Origin: Pseudotamlana agarivorans
GTDB taxonomy: Bacteria; Bacteroidota; Bacteroidia; Flavobacteriales; Flavobacteriaceae
Reading direction: 5' to 3'
NCBI RefSeq assembly: GCF_018860245.1
Contig: NZ_JAHKPD010000013.1
Span: 62,001 to 126,000 of the forward strand
DNA length: 64,000 nt
The position numbers and the translations under genes were made by a program. Below the pieces are notes generated by a model. The model made no database searches and was not told where the DNA came from. It saw nothing but the letters and a program-made list of their open reading frames with translations. Numbering within the stretch: the first letter of the stretch is position 1; every line of letters starts with the position of its first letter. Positions 1 to 7,892 of this stretch are shown piece by piece.

Positions 1-516
1 CATCATCCAAATTTGTCTGTTTAATTCTTCTTCGTTATCAAATAATGGGTGGTGACTCATTACGATAAGCTCTAAAGGATGCGTATGTACTACAGCTAAA
101 TTTTCAGGGTGGTTTTCAGCGTTGAATAAATGAATACTCGCGTGCGAAATTAATTCACAAGTTGGTCTGAATCCTTCTCTTTTACCGCCCCATATAATGG
201 TATATCCTGTGGCATCTTCGTTAATATAAAGAATACAAGCAGCTTCATCAATGTCGTCTATTAAGCTTCTTAAGTAACATCCTGTACCTGTAATAAACAA
301 TATAAAGCCTTCAGTTCCTTTAGGGAATTCAAAAGGCGTAAATGTTTTTCCTTTCGTTTCTTTAATAATATCTTTTTTGTCGAAAAAAGATGTTAAGTTC
401 ATTGAGATATTTCCAGCATTTCTTTCTGCCCATTCACGTTGCCATAAATAACCAGCAACTTTGGATATTTTTTTTAGCTCTTTTTTTACTTCTTTAGGAA
501 GTTTTATATTGCTCAT
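1..516 (-). CDS. rhaD: RhaD-type class II aldolase (3' end beyond window)
   Basis: Reading the minus strand from ATG at 516 gives 172 codons open to the window edge, so the C-terminal part is missing. The protein resembles rhamnulose-1-phosphate aldolase: an ERNAGNISM stretch near residues 31-39, GYTIIWGG (104-111), the catalytic-type Glu in PTCELISH (E121), and the Zn-ligand pair H144/H146 in VVHTHP. Family members cleave L-rhamnulose-1-P (some also L-fuculose-1-P) to DHAP and L-lactaldehyde in the cytoplasm. The neighbouring lactaldehyde dehydrogenase and fucose permease make a role in fucose breakdown plausible, but whether the substrate is fuculose-1-P or rhamnulose-1-P is inference. It is divergent from the AraC gene, with a 106-bp gap that should hold both promoters. 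Confidence 0.85.
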   Translation of the reverse strand, partial: MSNIKLPKEVKKELKKISKVAGYLWQREWAERNAGNISMNLTSFFDKKDIIKETKGKTFTPFEFPKGTEGFILFITGTGCYLRSLIDDIDEAACILYINEDATGYTIIWGGKREGFRPTCELISHASIHLFNAENHPENLAVVHTHPLELIVMSHHPLFDNEEELNRQIWMM

Positions 517-593
517 AATAATGATAGTTTATTAATTATTCTTGAATGGTAAAATTAGAATATGCCTTCAGGAAACAACATATTCAAAATTTG

Positions 594-601
594 TATATTT
601 G
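594..601 (+). promoter_or_regulatory. Candidate Bacteroidota -7 element upstream of araC gene
   Basis: TATATTTG matches the Bacteroidota sigma-factor -7 consensus TAnnTTTG and lies 21 bases before the ATG of the AraC gene. No convincing -33 TTG element sits at the usual spacing, so this is a weak prediction. Confidence 0.4.
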
Positions 602-622
602 TGTATAATTTAAACATGAGAT

Positions 623-1528
623 ATGGCGAAGCTTGTAAATAAAATTGAATTAGGAGATCCTTCAACTAAAAATCAAAATTTTGTTGATGTTAATTTAAAG
701 TTATTATGTTGCAGGTATTGGTATTTGGATTTGTGGGATTGTCATGATATGGTGTTTCCGTTTTGGCGTATATATTGGAATAAAAATGAAGGCGGCGAGC
801 TTACGCTTCAGAATAAAGTCTATAAAATGGCCCCCGATTTTTTATACATTATATCTCCTTTTTCATCTTTTTCAACACGATATATAAAGCGTCATGAGTT
901 CGATTCTGGGATTCATGTTTCAGGAAAAAATTTATCAGAAAGACATAATGAAGCTTATTTTGAGCGTAAATATTTAATACATTTTTTTGCACATTTTAAC
1001 CTGGGAACCCCTTTTGATAACGTGTATCCAGGTATATTTAGAGTGGCTTTAACCGATCACTTAAAAGAGCGATTAGTTTATTTAACTGAACGTTTAAAAA
1101 TAGAGAATCATGATTTTAAATTAACTTTTAATCTAAAACTACAAGCCTTTGTTAAGGAGGCGATATCTAATATCGGAGCCGAGTTGTGGAAAACGGTAAA
1201 TATTGATGATAGGGTATTAGCAGTACTCCGTTTTATTGAAGCTAATATTGGTGAGAAATTAAGTAATTCTGAATTGGCAGAAATTGTAAACATGGCACCC
1301 AATTCGTTCGCCAGATTGTTTAAAGATGAAATGCATATTACCTTACATAGCTTTATTCAGAATAGGAAAATAGCTAAAGCATGTGAGATTTTTGAACATA
1401 CTAATGATACTATAGAGAGTATTTCCTTTGCATTAGGTTTTTCAGATCGCTATCATTTTTCGAGAGTTTTTAAATCGATAACCGGGATATCCCCCGCGCT
1501 TTATAAGTCTGGGAGGTATACGTCTTGA
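623..1528 (+). CDS. AraC-family transcriptional regulator
   Basis: This 301-residue protein has a C-terminal AraC/XylS double helix-turn-helix at about residues 198-297. The family signature is visible as GFSDRYHFSRVFKSITGISP near the end. The N-terminal ~190 residues are an unassigned ligand-sensing or dimerisation region. There is no signal peptide, so it is cytoplasmic. It sits divergently from the rhaD-type aldolase and just upstream of aldA, fucP and lutABC. It is therefore a good candidate for the sugar-responsive regulator of methylpentose catabolism (FucR/RhaS-like role), although the inducer cannot be read from sequence. An ATG at 616 gives only a nine-codon frame, so 623 is the start. 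Confidence 0.85.
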   Translation: MAKLVNKIELGDPSTKNQNFVDVNLKLLCCRYWYLDLWDCHDMVFPFWRIYWNKNEGGELTLQNKVYKMAPDFLYIISPFSSFSTRYIKRHEFDSGIHVSGKNLSERHNEAYFERKYLIHFFAHFNLGTPFDNVYPGIFRVALTDHLKERLVYLTERLKIENHDFKLTFNLKLQAFVKEAISNIGAELWKTVNIDDRVLAVLRFIEANIGEKLSNSELAEIVNMAPNSFARLFKDEMHITLHSFIQNRKIAKACEIFEHTNDTIESISFALGFSDRYHFSRVFKSITGISPALYKSGRYTS

Positions 1529-1633
1529 TTTTTGTAGGTAAAATATTCTCTTTTTCGAGGCTTGGTTTTATCGATGTTTAAATTATACATAAAGTAGTTT
1601 GATATGGATAAATGTTTAACTCGATTGCTTGTC

Positions 1634-1641
1634 TAAATTTG
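1634..1641 (+). promoter_or_regulatory. Candidate -7 element upstream of aldA
   Basis: TAAATTTG fits TAnnTTTG and lies about 138 bases upstream of aldA, in the 251-bp gap after the AraC gene. I see no well-spaced -33 element. The rest of the gap is AT-rich without another recognisable feature. Confidence 0.3.
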
Positions 1642-1779
1642 TGATTCCGCAAAGGTTCTATTTTATGCATGTGTTTAACTAAGCATTCAAAAGTTTACTA
1701 GAACTTTAAGGGAGAACCACTAATTATTAAGTTTTATATTTAAACACTAATTAAACTAACAGTAATAAAACATACTATT

Positions 1780-3222
1780 ATGAAAGAATTTAAGCAGTAC
1801 ATAAACGGGAAGTTTGTAAAATCTACGTCACCTGAAATGACAGAAGTTTTAAACCCATGTACAGAAGAGGTTTTGTCAATTATTCCACAAGGATCTATAA
1901 CCGATGCTAATAACGCCTTAGAAGCAGCACATGCATCACAACATGGTTGGAGATCTTTAACGGCTATTGAAAGAGCGGGGTATTTACATAAAATGGCTGA
2001 TGCAATTCGTGAAAACAGAGTGTTTTTAGCGGAAACTTTAGCTAAAGAGCAAGCGAAAGTTATTGGACTTGCGCAGGTAGAAGTTGATGTAACTGCTGAT
2101 TATTTTGATTATAACGCTGGATGGGCAAGACGTATTGAAGGAGAAATTATTCAGAGTGATAGAAAAAAGGAGCACATCTTTTTACATAAATCGCCAATTG
2201 GAGTTGCTGTAGGTATTTGTCCTTGGAACTTTCCACTTTTTGTAGCGGCTCGTAAAATTGCACCGTCTTTAGTGACTGGTAACACTTGTATTATTAAGCC
2301 TAGTTGTGTAGCTCCGAATACTATTATGGAATTTGCGGAATTAATTCAAAATATCGGACTACCAGCAGGCGTATTAAACTTTGTTTGTGGAACTGGTAGA
2401 GTTGTAGGGAATCAATTAACAAAAAGTCCATTAACTGGAATAGTAAGTTTAACAGGTAGTGTGTTTGCTGGTCAAAAGATCATGGAAGCCGCAGCCGAAA
2501 ACATTACAAAAGTATCTTTAGAATTAGGTGGTAAAGCACCAGCGATTGTATGTGCCGATGCTAATTTAGATTTAGCGGTAAATGCAGTTGTTTCTTCTAA
2601 GGTTATCTTTAGTGGACAGGTATGTAACTGTGCAGAGCGTGTGTATGTAGAAGATTCTATTTACGATGAGTTTATGGATAAAGTTACTGTTAAAATGAAC
2701 GAAGTAAAAGTAGAAGATGCTTTTGCAGGTAACAACCCAGACATGAGTGCGATGGTATCTAAAGATCAAATAGATAAAGTAGCAGAGATGGTGGAGTTTG
2801 CTAAGAAAGAAGGTGCAGAAGTACTTTTAGGAGGAAATAAATCAGATCGTTTTGATAAAGGGTATTTTTACCAACCTACTTTACTTACTAACGTAAAGCA
2901 GGATATGCAAATAATAAGAGAAGAGGTATTCGGACCAGTATTACCAGTAATGAAATTTGGTACTTTAGATGAGGCTATTGCTTTAGCTAACGATTGTGAG
3001 TACGGATTAACATCTTCAATTTTCTCAGAAAACTTCAATAAAGTAATGCATGCTAGCCAAGAATTAGATTTTGGTGAAACTTATATTAATAGAGAACATT
3101 TTGAAGCCATTCAAGGATTCCATGCAGGTTGGAAAAAATCTGGATTAGGTGGAGCCGATGGGAAACACGGTATGGAAGAATATTTACAAACTAAGGTGGT
3201 ATACGCTCAGTATAGATCTTAG
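1780..3222 (+). CDS. aldA: Lactaldehyde dehydrogenase (AldA type)
   Basis: This 480-residue NAD-dependent aldehyde dehydrogenase closely resembles E. coli AldA along its length, for example AGWARRIEGEIIQSDR, NITKVSLELGGKAPAIV, GQVCNCAERVYV and GFHAGWKKSGLGGADGKHG. The catalytic Cys is C282 in GQVC and the general base is E248 in SLELGG. LTGSVFAG near 224-231 is the cofactor-binding turn. It would oxidise L-lactaldehyde from the aldolase step to L-lactate in the cytoplasm. The lutABC genes downstream can then take lactate to pyruvate. A hairpin with a T-run follows the stop, so the gene may be transcribed as its own unit or with partial read-through into fucP. Confidence 0.93.
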   Translation: MKEFKQYINGKFVKSTSPEMTEVLNPCTEEVLSIIPQGSITDANNALEAAHASQHGWRSLTAIERAGYLHKMADAIRENRVFLAETLAKEQAKVIGLAQVEVDVTADYFDYNAGWARRIEGEIIQSDRKKEHIFLHKSPIGVAVGICPWNFPLFVAARKIAPSLVTGNTCIIKPSCVAPNTIMEFAELIQNIGLPAGVLNFVCGTGRVVGNQLTKSPLTGIVSLTGSVFAGQKIMEAAAENITKVSLELGGKAPAIVCADANLDLAVNAVVSSKVIFSGQVCNCAERVYVEDSIYDEFMDKVTVKMNEVKVEDAFAGNNPDMSAMVSKDQIDKVAEMVEFAKKEGAEVLLGGNKSDRFDKGYFYQPTLLTNVKQDMQIIREEVFGPVLPVMKFGTLDEAIALANDCEYGLTSSIFSENFNKVMHASQELDFGETYINREHFEAIQGFHAGWKKSGLGGADGKHGMEEYLQTKVVYAQYRS

Positions 3223-3246
3223 TATAAGATAATTTGTTAGTTTTTT

Positions 3247-3301
3247 AAAAAGTGTACTATAATAATAAGATAAACTTAGAAATATAGTATGCTTTTTTTT
3301 T
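3247..3301 (+). terminator. Intrinsic terminator-like hairpin after aldA
   Basis: Arms at 3247-3261 and 3283-3297 pair over 15 positions with two G-U wobbles around a 21-nt loop. The right arm runs into an eight-T tract (3293-3300). Confidence 0.65.
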
Positions 3302-3341
3302 ACAACTCAAAAAGCCAATTAACCTATAACCAACTATCAAC

Positions 3342-4643
3342 ATGAATAAAACTGAAAAAGTTCCAGTAGTTTCAAAAGAGGTATTATTACCATTTATTTT
3401 AATTACATCCTTGTTTGCATTGTGGGGTTTTGCTAACGACATTACTAACCCAATGGTTGCTGCATTTGGAACTGTTATGGAAATATCTACAGCCAAAGCG
3501 GCTTTAGTACAATTTGCCTTTTATGGTGGGTATGCAACTATGGCTATACCAGCAGCGCTTTTTGTAAGGAAATATAGTTACAAAAAAGGTATTTTATTAG
3601 GTCTTTCATTATATGCCTTTGGAGCCTTACTGTTTTTTCCTGCTGCTAAGTATGAGGTTTTTGGATTCTTTTTAGGATCGCTTTACATTTTAACGTTCGG
3701 ATTGGCATTTTTAGAAACAACGGCTAATCCATATATCCTTTCTATGGGAGATGAACGTACCTCTACACAACGTTTAAATTTAGCGCAAGCTTTCAATCCA
3801 ATAGGATCAATTTTTGGAATGTTCGTCGCGTCAAAATTTATTTTAACGGCTTTAGATTCGGATAAAAGAAATGAAATGGGTGAATTAATTTTCACCACTT
3901 TAGATGAAGCTCAAAAAGCGGTTATTAGAACACATGATTTAGCTATTATTAGAAATCCTTATGTTATTCTTGGGGCTGTTGTAATTCTTATGTTAATCGT
4001 GATTTCGGTATCTAAAATGCCAAAATCCACAACTGCTACAGAACACGGGCCTGCGAAAGAATCATTTAAGAGGTTATTTAGTAACGGTAAGTATAGAGAA
4101 GGTGTTTTTGCACAATTGTTTTATGTGGCAGCTCAAATTATGTGTTGGACATTTATTATTCAATACGCCGATAATTTAGGTATTTCTAAAGCAACAGCAC
4201 AGAATTTTAATATTGTGGCCATGGTTATCTTTTTAACTAGCCGATTTATAAGTACCTACTTAATGCGTTTTGTAGATTCTAAAAAATTATTACTAATCTT
4301 TGCTATTGGTGCTATGACCACTGTTGCAGGTGCTATTATTATCCATGGTATGTTAGGCTTGTATTGTCTTGTTGCTACATCTGCTTTTATGTCATTAATG
4401 TTCCCTACTATTTATGGGATAGCGCTTAAAGGTCTTAGTGAAGAAGATTCAACTCTAGGAGCTGCAGGATTAGTAATGGCGATTGTAGGAGGGGCTTTGA
4501 TGCCAATTTTACAAGGAACTATTATTGATAAAGGTACCATTGGAAGCTTTGCAGCGGTTAATGTATCTTTTATTTTACCTTTTATCTGCTTCTGTTTTAT
4601 CGCTATTTATGCCTACAGAACTTTAAAAGTATATTCTAATTAA
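3342..4643 (+). CDS. fucP: L-fucose:H+ symporter (MFS, FucP family)
   Basis: This 433-residue polytopic inner-membrane protein has about 12 hydrophobic segments. Two FucP hallmarks are present: WGFANDITNP with D33 (equivalent to E. coli FucP D46) and GLAFLETTANPYI with E125 (equivalent to E135). Both are acidic residues known to matter for proton-coupled fucose transport. QRLNLAQAFNPIGS follows the family pattern. It would import fucose released in the periplasm by the GH29 and GH95 enzymes of the PUL, or a related methylpentose. It lies between aldA and lutABC on the same strand, separated from aldA by a terminator-like hairpin and from lutA by a second, weaker one. Confidence 0.9.
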   Translation: MNKTEKVPVVSKEVLLPFILITSLFALWGFANDITNPMVAAFGTVMEISTAKAALVQFAFYGGYATMAIPAALFVRKYSYKKGILLGLSLYAFGALLFFPAAKYEVFGFFLGSLYILTFGLAFLETTANPYILSMGDERTSTQRLNLAQAFNPIGSIFGMFVASKFILTALDSDKRNEMGELIFTTLDEAQKAVIRTHDLAIIRNPYVILGAVVILMLIVISVSKMPKSTTATEHGPAKESFKRLFSNGKYREGVFAQLFYVAAQIMCWTFIIQYADNLGISKATAQNFNIVAMVIFLTSRFISTYLMRFVDSKKLLLIFAIGAMTTVAGAIIIHGMLGLYCLVATSAFMSLMFPTIYGIALKGLSEEDSTLGAAGLVMAIVGGALMPILQGTIIDKGTIGSFAAVNVSFILPFICFCFIAIYAYRTLKVYSN

Positions 4644-4731
4644 GGTTAGTTTATAAGGTAATTTAGATTGAAGTTAACGACATTAGTATTGATGAGTTAG
4701 GTTTTGAAGCTTTAAAAAAAGTGTTAAAGAC

Positions 4732-4757
4732 AGGGTCTCGTTTTGAGATGAGGCCCT
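4732..4757 (+). terminator. Hairpin between fucP and lutA (possible weak terminator)
   Basis: AGGGTCTC (4732-4739) pairs with GAGGCCCT (4750-4757) over eight positions with one G-U wobble and a 10-nt loop. The following tract is AT-rich but not a clean T-run, so termination may be partial. Confidence 0.4.
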
Positions 4758-4829
4758 AATATTTCTTTATTAGACGCTTCGAAAATGGCTATGAAACCGC
4801 TATTGTCTAAAAATAAAAAATTGTTCAAA

Positions 4830-5567
4830 ATGAAAGTAGGATTATTTATTCCTTGTTATATCAACCAATTATATCCGCAGGTAGGTAAGGCAACATTAGA
4901 GCTTTTAGAAAAATTAAAAGTTGAAGTTGTATATCCTTCAGGGCAGACATGTTGTGGACAGCCTATGGCAAATTCTGGTTATGAAAGTGAATCTGTTGGA
5001 GCATGTAATAATTTTGTAAAGAATTTTAATGAGTTTGATTATATCGTAACACCTTCAGGAAGTTGTGCGTATCACGTTAAAAAACATTTTGATGTGATTC
5101 CACAAACCGAAGAAGTCACGAAAGTTAGAAATAACGTATACGAACTTTGCGATTTTATTCTGAATGTTTTAAAAATTAAGGATGTTGGAGCACGTTTCCC
5201 ACATAAAGTAGGGATTCATAAAAGTTGTCACGGTTTACGAGGTTTACGATTAGGCTCATGTTCGGAAAAAATGACTCCAGAATATTCGTATATCGGTGAG
5301 TTATTGGCTGGTGTTTCAGGAACTGAAATTATAAAATTAAACCGTGAGGATGAATGCTGCGGATTTGGAGGAACCTTTGCAGTTGCCGAGGAAGCTATTT
5401 CTGTAAAGATGGGTAAAGACCGTGTTCAGGACCATTTAGATAACGGAGCAGAAGTGATTACAGCAACAGATACCTCTTGTTTAATGCATTTGGAAGGTTT
5501 GGTTAATAGAAATAATCAACCCTTAAAAATACTTCATATCGCCGAAATTTTAAACAGTGTAAATTGA
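4830..5567 (+). CDS. lutA: LutA-like (Fe-S) lactate oxidation subunit
   Basis: LutA/YkgE family protein with two cysteine-rich CCG-type domains, seen as TCCGQPMANSGY near the N-terminus and ECCGFGGTFAV near the C-terminus, plus SCHGLRG and TSCLMHLEG. With LutB and LutC it forms the cytoplasmic complex that oxidises L-lactate to pyruvate. ATGs at 4785 and 4791 would add up to 15 residues. I prefer 4830 because MKVGLFIPCYINQ is the usual family N-terminus and gives 245 residues, the normal size. The stop is followed by lutB after eight bases, indicating one operon. Confidence 0.88.
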   Translation: MKVGLFIPCYINQLYPQVGKATLELLEKLKVEVVYPSGQTCCGQPMANSGYESESVGACNNFVKNFNEFDYIVTPSGSCAYHVKKHFDVIPQTEEVTKVRNNVYELCDFILNVLKIKDVGARFPHKVGIHKSCHGLRGLRLGSCSEKMTPEYSYIGELLAGVSGTEIIKLNREDECCGFGGTFAVAEEAISVKMGKDRVQDHLDNGAEVITATDTSCLMHLEGLVNRNNQPLKILHIAEILNSVN

Positions 5568-5575
5568 ATTAAAAC

Positions 5576-6943
5576 ATGAGTCATTCAAAAGCGGCAACTA
5601 TATTTAATAAAGACGAAAAGAAAGTAAATTGGCATGATAAGGCACTTTGGTTTGTACGTCATAAACGTGATAAATCTGCGCATTCTGTAGAAGGATGGGA
5701 AGAGTTACGTAATTTAGGACAAGGCATTAAAGCGCATATGTTGTCTAATCTTGACAATTATTTAATACAGTTTGAAGAAAACGCCTTAAAAAACGGAGTT
5801 CAAGTACATTGGGCTCAAGATGGCGATGAACATAATAGGATTGTGCATAGTATTTTACAGGAGCACAATGCTAAAAAAGTAGTGAAAAGTAAATCGATGT
5901 TAACCGAAGAATGTCACCTAAATCCATTTTTGGAGGCCGATGGCATTGAAGTTATTGATACCGATTTAGGTGAACGTATTGTGCAGCTGGCTAAAGAACC
6001 GCCAAGTCACATTGTTTTGCCAGCAATTCATAAAACCAAGGAGGATGTAGACGAATTATTCCAAGAGCATTTAGGAACTAAACCTTGTGATGGTGATCCA
6101 CAATATTTAACAGGGGAGGCGCGTAAGCATCTTAGAGAAAAGTTTGTAAGTGCAGATGCTGCTATTACCGGCGTTAATTTTGCTATTGCCGATACTGGAG
6201 GTTTTGTGGTGTGTACCAATGAAGGAAATGCCGATATGGGTGCGCATTTAGCACCAGTACATATTGCTTGTATGGGCGTAGAAAAAATTATTCCGAAGCA
6301 AGAACACTTGGGGGTATTTCTAAGGTTATTGGGTCGTAGTGCAACTGGACAGCATATTACAACGTATTCATCGCATTTTAAAAAGCCTAGAAATGGTGCT
6401 AAAATGCATATAGTAATCGTTGATAATGGCAGAACCAAGCAATTAAGCCGTCCTGATTTTAGAGCATCTTTACAGTGTATAAGATGTGGTGCTTGTATGA
6501 ATACCTGTCCGATTTACAGACGTAGTGGCGGACATAGTTATGATGCAACCATTCCAGGTCCTATAGGTTCGATTTTATCACCAGGAAAAGATTTAAAGAA
6601 ACACAGCAGTTTGCCTTTTGCTTCTACTTTATGCGGGTCATGTTCAGATGTTTGTCCGGTAAAGATCGACATTCATGCACAGTTGTATAAATGGCGACAA
6701 ATTATAACTAAAGAAACCGAACAACCTTTTGTAAAAAAGGCATCTATGAAAATGATGGGTGACATGTTCGCTAAACCTACAAAATTTGAAAAAGTAGGTA
6801 AAATGGCACGTTGGTCATTACGAAATTTACCTAAGGGTGTTATAAATTCTAAACCTAATGTTTGGGGTAAGGAACGCGATTTACCTACAGGTCCGAAAGA
6901 GAGTTTTGATGATTGGTATAAAAAAAGGAAAAAAGATGAGTAG
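5576..6943 (+). CDS. lutB: LutB-like iron-sulfur lactate oxidation subunit
   Basis: This 455-residue LutB/YkgF protein has an N-terminal LUD domain (about residues 60-300, including ADTGGFVVCTNEGNADM). It is followed by two [4Fe-4S] motifs, CIRCGACMNTCP and CGSCSDVCP. It should pass electrons from lactate oxidation within the LutABC complex. Its last eight bases overlap lutC, which implies translational coupling. It completes the lactaldehyde-lactate-pyruvate branch started by aldA. Confidence 0.92.
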   Translation: MSHSKAATIFNKDEKKVNWHDKALWFVRHKRDKSAHSVEGWEELRNLGQGIKAHMLSNLDNYLIQFEENALKNGVQVHWAQDGDEHNRIVHSILQEHNAKKVVKSKSMLTEECHLNPFLEADGIEVIDTDLGERIVQLAKEPPSHIVLPAIHKTKEDVDELFQEHLGTKPCDGDPQYLTGEARKHLREKFVSADAAITGVNFAIADTGGFVVCTNEGNADMGAHLAPVHIACMGVEKIIPKQEHLGVFLRLLGRSATGQHITTYSSHFKKPRNGAKMHIVIVDNGRTKQLSRPDFRASLQCIRCGACMNTCPIYRRSGGHSYDATIPGPIGSILSPGKDLKKHSSLPFASTLCGSCSDVCPVKIDIHAQLYKWRQIITKETEQPFVKKASMKMMGDMFAKPTKFEKVGKMARWSLRNLPKGVINSKPNVWGKERDLPTGPKESFDDWYKKRKKDE

Positions 6944-7523
6944 TAGAGATGCAATTTTATCAAAAATAAAAGATAATAAACCAGATTTATTAGAGCTTCC
7001 AACAATTAATGTGGATGTATTTTCAGATTCTAGAAATGTAGAGGATGAGTTTATTTTAAAAGTTGAAGTTGCAGGTGGACAAGTATTAAAAGCGGCTTCT
7101 AACGACGCTGTTTTGGATCAGATTAATACTATGTTTCCTGATAGTAAAGTGAAATATTCTACGCTTGAAAATACAGCAGATTTTAATACAGTCGATTTCG
7201 ATGCTATTAAGAGCCCGAAAGAATTGGAAGATTTAGACGTTTTAATTTTGGAAAGTGAAATTGGTGTTGCCGAGAATGGCGCTGTTTGGCTTAAAGATGC
7301 AACATTACCAATGCGTGTATTACCTTTTATTACTAAACATTTAGTGATCGTTTTAAACAAAGAGAATCTTGTGCCGTTCATGCATCAAGCCTACGGTAAA
7401 TTAATTGGTGAAGACCATGATTTTGGAGTCTTTTTAGCGGGGCCATCTAAAACAGCAGATATCGAACAGTCTTTAGTAATTGGTGCACATGGCGCTTTAA
7501 GTTTAACTTTATTTTTAAAATAA
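6936..7523 (+). CDS. lutC: LutC-like LUD-domain subunit
   Basis: This 195-residue LUD-domain protein belongs to the LutC/YkgG family. ILESEIGVAENGAVWL in the middle and a C-terminal FLAGPSKTADIEQSLVIGAHG stretch are typical; the latter is described from about residue 168 onward. An in-frame ATG at 6858 lies deep inside lutB. I chose 6936 because MSSRDAILSKI matches the family start, giving an eight-base overlap with lutB. It is the third component of the L-lactate to pyruvate oxidation complex. Confidence 0.88.
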   Translation: MSSRDAILSKIKDNKPDLLELPTINVDVFSDSRNVEDEFILKVEVAGGQVLKAASNDAVLDQINTMFPDSKVKYSTLENTADFNTVDFDAIKSPKELEDLDVLILESEIGVAENGAVWLKDATLPMRVLPFITKHLVIVLNKENLVPFMHQAYGKLIGEDHDFGVFLAGPSKTADIEQSLVIGAHGALSLTLFLK

Positions 7524-7646
7524 ATTATAGTAACAAGTAATAATACGTAATCAATATATTTAGTTTTTATAAAAATCAACGAATATTTATATTAGATATT
7601 AATTAATTGTATGTCCGTTTTTTAACCTAAACATTGTATTTACGTC

Positions 7647-7667
7647 ATTCCGAATTTATTTCGGAAT
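7647..7667. repeat. Short palindrome, REP-like
   Basis: ATTCCGAA (7647-7654) and TTCGGAAT (7660-7667) are perfect 8-bp arms around TTTAT. With the larger palindrome 24 bases downstream it occupies the 369-bp gap between lutC and the regulator gene. It may act as a terminator or be a dispersed intergenic palindrome. Confidence 0.6.
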
Positions 7668-7690
7668 CTCATAAAGCTGATAATTAATAT

Positions 7691-7735
7691 ATTGTTATCG
7701 TCAACCTGAAACAAGTTCAGGTTGACGATAACAAT
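7691..7735. repeat. Perfect 20-bp inverted repeat, REP-like or bidirectional terminator
   Basis: The arms at 7691-7710 and 7716-7735 are exact reverse complements over 20 bases with a five-base loop ACAAG. The core CCTGAAACAAGTTCAGG is of a type commonly seen in Flavobacteriia intergenic palindromes. No T-run follows immediately. It lies about 170 bases after lutC and 157 before the regulator gene, separating catabolic genes from the PUL. The remainder of the 7524-7892 gap is AT-rich with no gene. Confidence 0.75.
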
Positions 7736-7779
7736 TATGTCACATTACGGATAATCAGATTAATTAAATTTAAAAACTG

Positions 7780-7787
7780 TATTTTTG
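7780..7787 (+). promoter_or_regulatory. Candidate -7 element for the hybrid regulator gene
   Basis: TATTTTTG fits TAnnTTTG and lies 105 bases upstream of the regulator ATG, downstream of the palindromes. No good -33 element is visible. Confidence 0.3.
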
Positions 7788-7892
7788 GGCATTAATTTCA
7801 ATTAATTTAACTATTCTTAAATTATTTTTTAGAGCAGATTATATTAAGTTTTTTATGTTCTTAAGAATAGGTTTTTCAATTAATTTTAGCCT

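Noticed and set aside
6028-6438. 136-codon open frame on the minus strand inside lutB
   Set aside because: It is fully antisense to a well-conserved lutB domain, has no recognisable protein features and is typical of shadow frames in coding DNA.
6858-6935. Upstream start for lutC
   Set aside because: It would lie 86 bases inside lutB and add 26 residues not seen in the family; ATG 6936 gives the normal length.
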